From NCBI GenBank assembly GCA_045585955.1, contig JAZMZK010000070.1, positions 1 to 37,490 on the forward strand: a DNA stretch of 37,490 bases, given 5' to 3'. Under the pieces are notes generated by a model. It ran no database searches, was not told the DNA's origin, and saw nothing but the letters and a program-made list of their open reading frames with translations. How positions within the stretch are numbered: the first letter of the stretch is position 1; each line of letters opens with the position of its first letter. The DNA is from SIG78 sp045585955 (lineage in GTDB: Bacteria > Verrucomicrobiota > Lentisphaeria > Victivallales > Victivallaceae). The position numbers were made by a program, and so were the translations under genes. Positions 36,901 through 37,490 of this stretch are shown here, piece after piece.

Positions 36901-37241
36901 GAACCGCCCATCACGCGGAGTGTTTCGCCGGTGGCAAAAAGTTTACCGGTGGTGCTGACAACAGTTTCGGCATTGTTCAAAAGCACCTGATAAGCACCAA
37001 GAGTGCCGTCGATCTGCAAATCGTAAGTTTCGGAAGCATCGACAACATAGTCATAGCTCCATTTGTCAGTTTCGATTTCTTTAGCCGGAGTGTTGAGCAG
37101 GAACCACGGATTGGCATCGTAAGTAACCTCGGCACCTTTTACCACGACCAGTTTACCGGCAGTGCCTTCAGCTGCCGCAGCCTCAGCATTGGCATCGGCA
37201 AATAAATCTGAACCGACAACGTAAGCCACATCATCGATCAC
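24981..37241 (-). CDS. Giant modular beta-helix surface protein, N-terminus missing
   Basis: An open frame of 4086 residues from the first GTG, or 4114 from the stop at 37326-37328, with no disruption. The sequence is rich in Asn, Gly, Thr, Val and Asp, nearly free of Cys, and made of 17-20-residue coils such as LTNNGTMSISGGNLAAD, as expected of a long right-handed beta-helix. A boundary motif (IDL..., SLEGKV, YGxDGDVxLT, FVNAEW, then FGxNAFAD) recurs near residues 311, 1193, 2132, 2840 and 3087 and partly at the start. Residues about 3500-3950 hold repeats like KNNKISVGTNATFKADAIDLAGG. The last 90 residues resemble PPC-like beta domains (KDAYDLSVADGEQFEMTYYI, LSAGDYSICVEVAG). No barrel, LPXTG, signal peptide or catalytic motif is seen. 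Adhesin or surface-layer function is inferred. Confidence 0.85.
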   Translation of the reverse strand: MIDDVAYVVGSDLFADANAEAAAAEGTAGKLVVVKGAEVTYDANPWFLLNTPAKEIETDKWSYDYVVDASETYDLQIDGTLGAYQVLLNNAETVVSTTGKLFATGETLRVMGGSLSVDGIREANAGTPEEIFTGSWGGGTKPGADTQIKGGYMQINQGAVADFNNTVVFINAGWMNFDDAKADFNNTYIYLGSGGSYAPIAVEMKNGAEVTFADNTTVINDTTFTMNITVDATSTLTLDASSSITATTLTVADGGKFIIDASNFSGYKKVVDLAGTESLEGKVTIEGEGVTAIYGTDGDVALTTADMATVFVNAEYTGEVGADLGNGKFFGVNAFADFESALRAACTDSKVSRIEIESDLVEPNIEYTGYNDIAQKLTIGAAAGKKFTVDLGAHTYSVESVAIRVMGDGASLTIEEGVKFVGLDVVADGFATTNEEMIINGEVQALSLKVWTNNNGITVNETGKVVLGYGDGQLDLAYGNGFLTVNGTLTDTSDDSLTDGPQFRAGYSGTRGNGNTINLNNTYFEGGARFTVNGSNGTINMDNSVLKVSGGDAPGSLTISSSGNMINVENGSRLIVANVNVGANNTIAVDGSSLEIGNLTNNGAVNVVGSNTSTLDFQFADASTVKRVNVLGGGIKDSEFNGNMLVTGNAAVEGENTVDGIAKIVNGAALTVEEEAVLDVKKIAIGEDNYGSLDVGEADSYDKKGGTLVVEGTVTGEGLTVNVDANGTLAVEDGGKLTASQIAVENGGVELTLADMGGKLLVKEGGEVEARFLKVFNYGTVEVEGSVDLKHSDPRQNLLQVMADGEVNIRSTGEVTIDGHNAIVKEDGLLNIYGGKLNVTRWEGRDIGGVLTNEGKVVVTGSDAAEVNIVKVEGNAIELVNGGLVDSNIGGTVMAYGENNISGETTISSLRMGYKADKVDDAKVNITGAYNGSFIVGWEDGNADSTYVLNIGKKDGERTTVGKESALGNILNVHGANGSANIVNTDFYLHQLRAKGDVSFADSNIYLKNVDQAIFATVTLSNSIWDAENNFNSYVAVGSDSYNGNAVADAALILNSESKVYAYKLGLNNAGDYTVSLSADKSYIEVENDLYIGIGATATLTDSDVVTDTVTVNGALTLDGASKFTANTLTLGENGTITIDGNAFTGGTQTIIDLTGTESLEGKVNLINGEGMTLLYGKDGDVILTDVSTDTLYVNAAWADKSNGDVVGEGLVIGANAFASSKDALTKANELGGEITVDVTGMGSDMVNNYTVKLNNAGTYTITGGTGKGADLYGVTVQNGSAKLVFDDAYFAIGKLYLPNKGTLLTVTNSIIGTTQTVYAGHKGWLTANQGSMSFDNSIVGINFNNFTDEEIKAMPRSASEVKAAVEAGTYKYWTNDYTQGNNNGPHFGTAADVTVTDSTLSTTWISLIDRAEMSLDNSVLYYGGAVSIGTGWVDDLYKYNSNEIGWDAQVWWGNSPATSPEGFREGEVATLNITDSIVRNIGGGNGNDSAHFQVGGTVYGGGPLVGKDFAGVLNLTNSELYITMYNSNGEVMEREGDLLVVKSNGTVNMKDSLLVAGKVDNSGDFFVNGEKTSTLNIATLTGNAIEVTGGGLKDSTIGTADNITGNVIFSGNAALEGTNKLAGVNKVVNGSTLTIDKDAEVTAHYLMAGEDNYFAFGNDKEVKGGTIDIEGKLNITQNLNANANGVVNIKEGAEVKAAIVAVENGEIADAAKAGVLNVDGKLQSTFLNVFSGGVANINESGYVQLGEHETDQQLLQLGTDGTVNVAGELNIKGSSTVNGTLNVNGGDLTVEKTLNNNGTVQVTGESTLNINKLTGHLLVLDGAAISESNIGGEVRLSSGVSTWSGENTVTGDFSAGYNNYGGDLTANITGNFTNSNFLIWAQDGNKSVVNIGSAEAERTKYNGGTIGEFENSEVNVVNADVVYSYSYIRGNFNVTDSTMTIQNGYNTYMAGQAVVTVDNSTWSAGSYAAIGSYGSNGYMAGNADVTLQNKSTYTAGNLEIYEAEGKTVKLTVNDSTVNATTSLTVSAGAEVELKKGAALDAVKLALNGTLTMDAASTLTVSNDAFTMGESASIVIDAAGLVGAVKVIDLNGKVSMEGNDKITFINGGENFKVTYLSDGDVVISNVDPTAIFVNAEWSNEEYMADLGEGKYFGFNAFADVDDAVAAAGAKTNVITVANGDALHVDVATANPNGLTINMGYYGITFDAQGNLVSLESGEKLDMSVEGSEIYSKYIGKNVTVNADILWDTDPDRVIDGVVNVTTVMKMNDTLTVNGELNVSDRFVFAGGGKIEVAEGGIFTAKALNSYNWGVDAEINVAGTAKLDEINFGGTVTIAQGGTLDIEKSMDVNKLVNQSTLAMDGYTAEITEMVNDGTVNISAGNVAADTLTNNSTMSITGGKADAEALTNNGTMSISGGNLAADSVENTGSLTATGDSVMEFGSLVNDGDVVLKDTVSLTLQSVTNNSTVTLEDFNGTLKGFVKAEDKAVTGNIKVLGNTTLADTVDTALLSVGSWDEFSDTVAEDDKLTVAETGIVSASNLYVQGGGKLDVKGQVNVIGHYNGVDGIFANYGTTDVHGVMSVTNDASCGYNQIGGELLDNSKIALNIFEGGVFNLNTTAGITEADKAAKLNIVDGATLNVKKGGTFNSDKVSVVDNNGTVTIDGATYIKGTFVNNRAREVVVNGNANINIFQNYGTVKVNGTYNGDENTVGKEFNNGGTLTIADGTFNVRGLVNGIDANNAGTIELTGKAVLNVIGTLSNNYKNSTINMDADSLIKVNNLVNLGKLNVKVDRDGVWMIIDGAQGVTDFGSVTVNGNVQDNLLFNDKENGDLYLVNTKSDALYFNAEWSENLAASLGANTFKDTELNGNAVEIKPGINAVKFYNGTYSDYTINKDVAIETLDKGKVTMNLTADANVTVVDDTKFEMAENSTLTVSKDGSVTVAAEAELVAVTVVNNGAVTVDGAMTADSMTNNGSVTVDGTMTASSMINSGTLKLNSENAVYGDFVNNGDVEIAETGKFTATGEFVNDGKFTVNVADDMEGAKLVIDLAEDREFAWNDGDITFNVAEGMNAFYDANGDVAVSNAQMDTYVFNNAWAGSELADLVEGKAGKDGFYYGINAFDDVAGMDDEQHADEKGELFAEKLTFYAGNYTNLDLAQDMIVESVDGKVVTMDVTTTNELAVESKFNLDGTLSLNGADAMLNVTEGAEAAFGNIKLDDAAVKESIIAGTVTVANDADIRNAKVAASGSMTVEGTANILGNTGFDILGEFNSGNMVIGETFEEGEEPVATTVNVSKGNGKVVSNNVTVNADAVLNVTETASFTSTGEFVNNGIINVTNAFFSGAVITNVGKIYISGASEFSATVTGNGSLRLANDATLDGTLTADMLFVEHNGYFAENAAFTGKLNGKYMFVGGSKNKLNISAGSNATLVIEEGTVFQSGDDLLGDIELKGEQPGTELTAADSVFEGNRLEDIKLNLTDADNRINVDIDLENILTINGYELEKLNDIYYYVDGNQNTMFVTRDEVNGSYVINIADGSQPNSTTVSDVKNIKVTTTSTELANVNVKMAAGKTAITVKSGKEDKRIEFAVGSILKSSNGGTNTITIGNYDDVSINGIINNFGGMTIGKESNVTVGAKNNDGEFIANTGNINGQNNNEKIKIGSDSTLTIAGNVSLAGGRNSFTVGARSDVTVGGNISGITTFSVSSGKKAKKDGTGADWTDVMINGNYIAAEMNNTLSIGSYVNFTLGTVDGNGNITNGGVATDTGTSIKVGTASKVTIYGDADGVANLTTGKDSYVVFGTETRDGDKVTGFTGTDIAGTSKNNKISVGTNATFKADAIDLAGGKNSITTGKLATFEAGEIKNVQTINVGSQSNFTADELDGVNKFTVNSGKAATKKAEAVLTEAAINGDVTMTAGKDAFKLGSNSIVEVDGTINFGSGKDTLTLGKNSKLYVGDLKNLEVFNASKDSVLLMNNGADNDVYLDDVTGSWNKATIIDYEGDLGSGFFSGSVYANEKDAYDLSVADGEQFEMTYYIDKNIVVTYAVRDENGVLGDFQAYESGMKLSAGDYSICVEVAGEYEDKTEKKGYDLIGRLA
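27876..28124 (-). repeat. Boundary module, copy 5 (residues 3040-3122)
   Basis: Residues begin LVIDLAEDREF, pass through FYDANGDVAVSN, and reach FNNAWAGSEL and YYGINAFDDVAG. It keeps the order of the boundary motif but has diverged, with an insertion before the NAF element. Confidence 0.75.
28291..28400 (-). repeat. 51-base tandem repeat (17-residue coil)
   Basis: The protein reads NNGAVTVDGAMTADSMT then NNGSVTVDGTMTASSMI, followed by a partial third unit. The DNA copies are about 85% alike at a 51-base spacing (for example GTCATGCTG recurring). This marks a recent duplication of one helix coil. Confidence 0.8.
28665..28862 (-). repeat. Boundary module, copy 4 (residues 2794-2859)
   Basis: Residues begin MIIDGAQGVTDFGSVTV and continue through FNDKENGDLYLVN to LYFNAEWSENLAASLGANTF. 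The NAF element is shortened to GANTF. Confidence 0.75.
29950..30165 (-). repeat. 54-base tandem repeat (18-residue coil), about four units
   Basis: Successive 18-residue units read EMVNDGTVNISAGNVAAD, TLTNNSTMSITGGKADAE, ALTNNGTMSISGGNLAAD and SVENTGSLTATGDSVMEF. The two middle units are also close in DNA: ATGCTCATTGT begins at 30007 and 30061. Confidence 0.85.
30741..30986 (-). repeat. Boundary module, copy 3 (residues 2086-2167)
   Basis: Residues begin KVIDLNGKVSMEG, run through VTYLSDGDVVISN and reach IFVNAEWSNEEYMADLGEG and FGFNAFADVDDAVAAA. It closes the second copy of the large duplicated block. Confidence 0.85.
30741..32522 (-). repeat. Large internal duplication, copy B (residues 1574-2167)
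   Basis: This block repeats the order of copy A (33558-35405): STLNIATLTG, GGGLKDS, GNAALEGTNKLAGVNKVVNG, AGEDNY, KGGTIDIEG, VENGE, NVFSGG, LLQLGTDGTVNVAG, SNIGGEV, GENTVTG, NIGSAEAERT, then the boundary module. Similarity is clear at protein level but not near-identical, so the duplication is old. The stretch just before each copy is unrelated between modules. Confidence 0.82.
33558..33794 (-). repeat. Boundary module, copy 2 (residues 1150-1228)
   Basis: Residues begin TIIDLTGTESLEGKVNL, continue LLYGKDGDVILTD, and reach LYVNAAWADKSNGDVVGEG and IGANAFASSKDALTKA. TGTESLEGKV is almost the same as in copy 1. Confidence 0.88.
33558..35405 (-). repeat. Large internal duplication, copy A (residues 613-1228)
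   Basis: The block runs STLDFQFADAS, LGGGIKDSEF, GNAAVEGENTVDGIAKIVNG, IGEDNYGSL, KGGTLVVEG, VENGGVE, KVFNYG, LLQVMADGEVNIRS, SNIGGTV, GENNISG, NIGKKDGERTT, and ends in the boundary module. Each element has a partner in the same order in copy B. This is read by eye; no alignment score was computed. Confidence 0.82.
36207..36437 (-). repeat. Boundary module, copy 1 (residues 269-345)
   Basis: Residues begin KVVDLAGTESLEGKVTI, then AIYGTDGDVALTT, VFVNAEYTGEVGADLGNG and FGVNAFADFESALRAA. It gives the clearest form of the motif that splits the giant protein into modules. Confidence 0.88.
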
Positions 37242-37490
37242 TACAAAATCACCGTCTTCACCGGCAACCCAATTGTTGCCAGGATCGCCCGGAAATTGGG
37301 CTCCTGCATAAAGGCTATCAGCACATCAGGGCGATATATTTTACACAGTCTTCTCAGTTTTGAGATCCGACTCATATTGCGTTTCACACGGGAACCGGCA
37401 ATCTCTTCTTGCTCCAGTTGCAGTCTGGTGATTCCCTGAATCAGCGGATATTCTTCTGCAATAGGAAAGGATGTTACAAAAAACACCTCG
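37241..37490 (-). CDS. GT4-like glycosyltransferase, N-terminal fragment, broken at the junction
   Basis: The frame enters from beyond the window (EVFFVTSFPIAEEYPLIQ) and runs about 82 residues to a TAG at 37241-37243. The segment RISKLRRLCKIYRPDVLIAF followed by MQEPNFRAILATIGLPVKTVI matches the N-terminal Rossmann half of GT4 glycosyltransferases, which usually continue with SVRNDP or SERNDP. Here the next codons are TTG TAG, after which only the giant protein's frame is open. The acceptor-binding half and the whole donor domain are absent, so it cannot be active as it stands. Its stop shares one base with the first GTG of the giant frame (TAGTG). It is either a gene broken by rearrangement or an assembly join. 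Real glycosyltransferase genes of this type often lie in capsule or O-antigen loci. Confidence 0.6.
   Translation of the reverse strand, partial: EVFFVTSFPIAEEYPLIQGITRLQLEQEEIAGSRVKRNMSRISKLRRLCKIYRPDVLIAFMQEPNFRAILATIGLPVKTVIL

Noticed and set aside
34782..37205. 807-codon open frame on the plus strand
   Set aside because: Mirror of the giant gene, with composition typical of an antisense translation (rich in His, Phe, Ile).
37239..37243. TAGTG overlap taken as real translational coupling of glycosyltransferase and giant protein
   Set aside because: The glycosyltransferase is cut to its N-terminal half and the giant frame has no signal peptide or ribosome site here, so a true gene border is unlikely.

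Overview
The window reads as chromosome from a Gram-negative, gut- or sediment-type bacterium of the PVC group, most likely Lentisphaerota (Victivallales-like). That placement is inference. It rests on the eukaryote-like glycogen branching enzyme, the glycogen synthase type, a DUF4838 glycosidase-like protein and a giant beta-helix surface protein. No rRNA, tRNA, CRISPR array, insertion sequence or phage gene was recognised. Coding density is high, base composition is near 50% GC, and the code is standard with TGA used as stop.

Positions 195-4118 (+) hold a compact housekeeping run: cytidylate kinase, a 4HBT thioesterase, mannose-6-phosphate isomerase and arginyl-tRNA synthetase. Positions 4257-10797 (+) form a glycogen locus: a stand-alone 99-residue CBM48 protein with its own promoter and terminator, then alpha-glucan phosphorylase, glycogen synthase and a GH13_8-type branching enzyme. 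No ADP-glucose pyrophosphorylase is present here.

Positions 10752-14729 (-) hold fabF, lipA, trmL, a small unknown gene and a GYF_2 membrane protein, tightly packed and overlapping. The last gene overlaps the 3' end of glgB tail to tail. Positions 14841-20049 (-) hold the classical string prs-rplY-pth-rpsF-ssb-rpsR-rplI-dnaB, which joins ribosomal proteins to replication. A divergent gap (20050-20499) separates it from a cytoplasmic DUF4838 protein (+). A HAD phosphatase and guaB follow (-), each bounded by clear hairpin terminators.

The right third (24981-37241, -) is one open frame of 4086 residues: an Asn/Gly/Thr/Val-rich, predicted beta-helical giant protein. It is built from modules separated by a recurring boundary motif (five copies plus a degenerate one at the left edge of the protein). 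It contains a large internal duplication (residues about 613-1228 and 1574-2167) and short 17/18-residue tandem repeats. Its true N-terminus and any secretion signal are missing. At the window's right edge its frame runs into the N-terminal part of a GT4-like glycosyltransferase read in another frame on the same strand, so the junction at about 37240-37330 is either a real gene fusion/deletion or an assembly join.

The most novel items are the modular giant protein with its duplicated block, the stand-alone CBM48 protein heading the glycogen genes, the junction at the right edge, and a shared extended -10 promoter form upstream of prs, guaB and the CBM48 gene.
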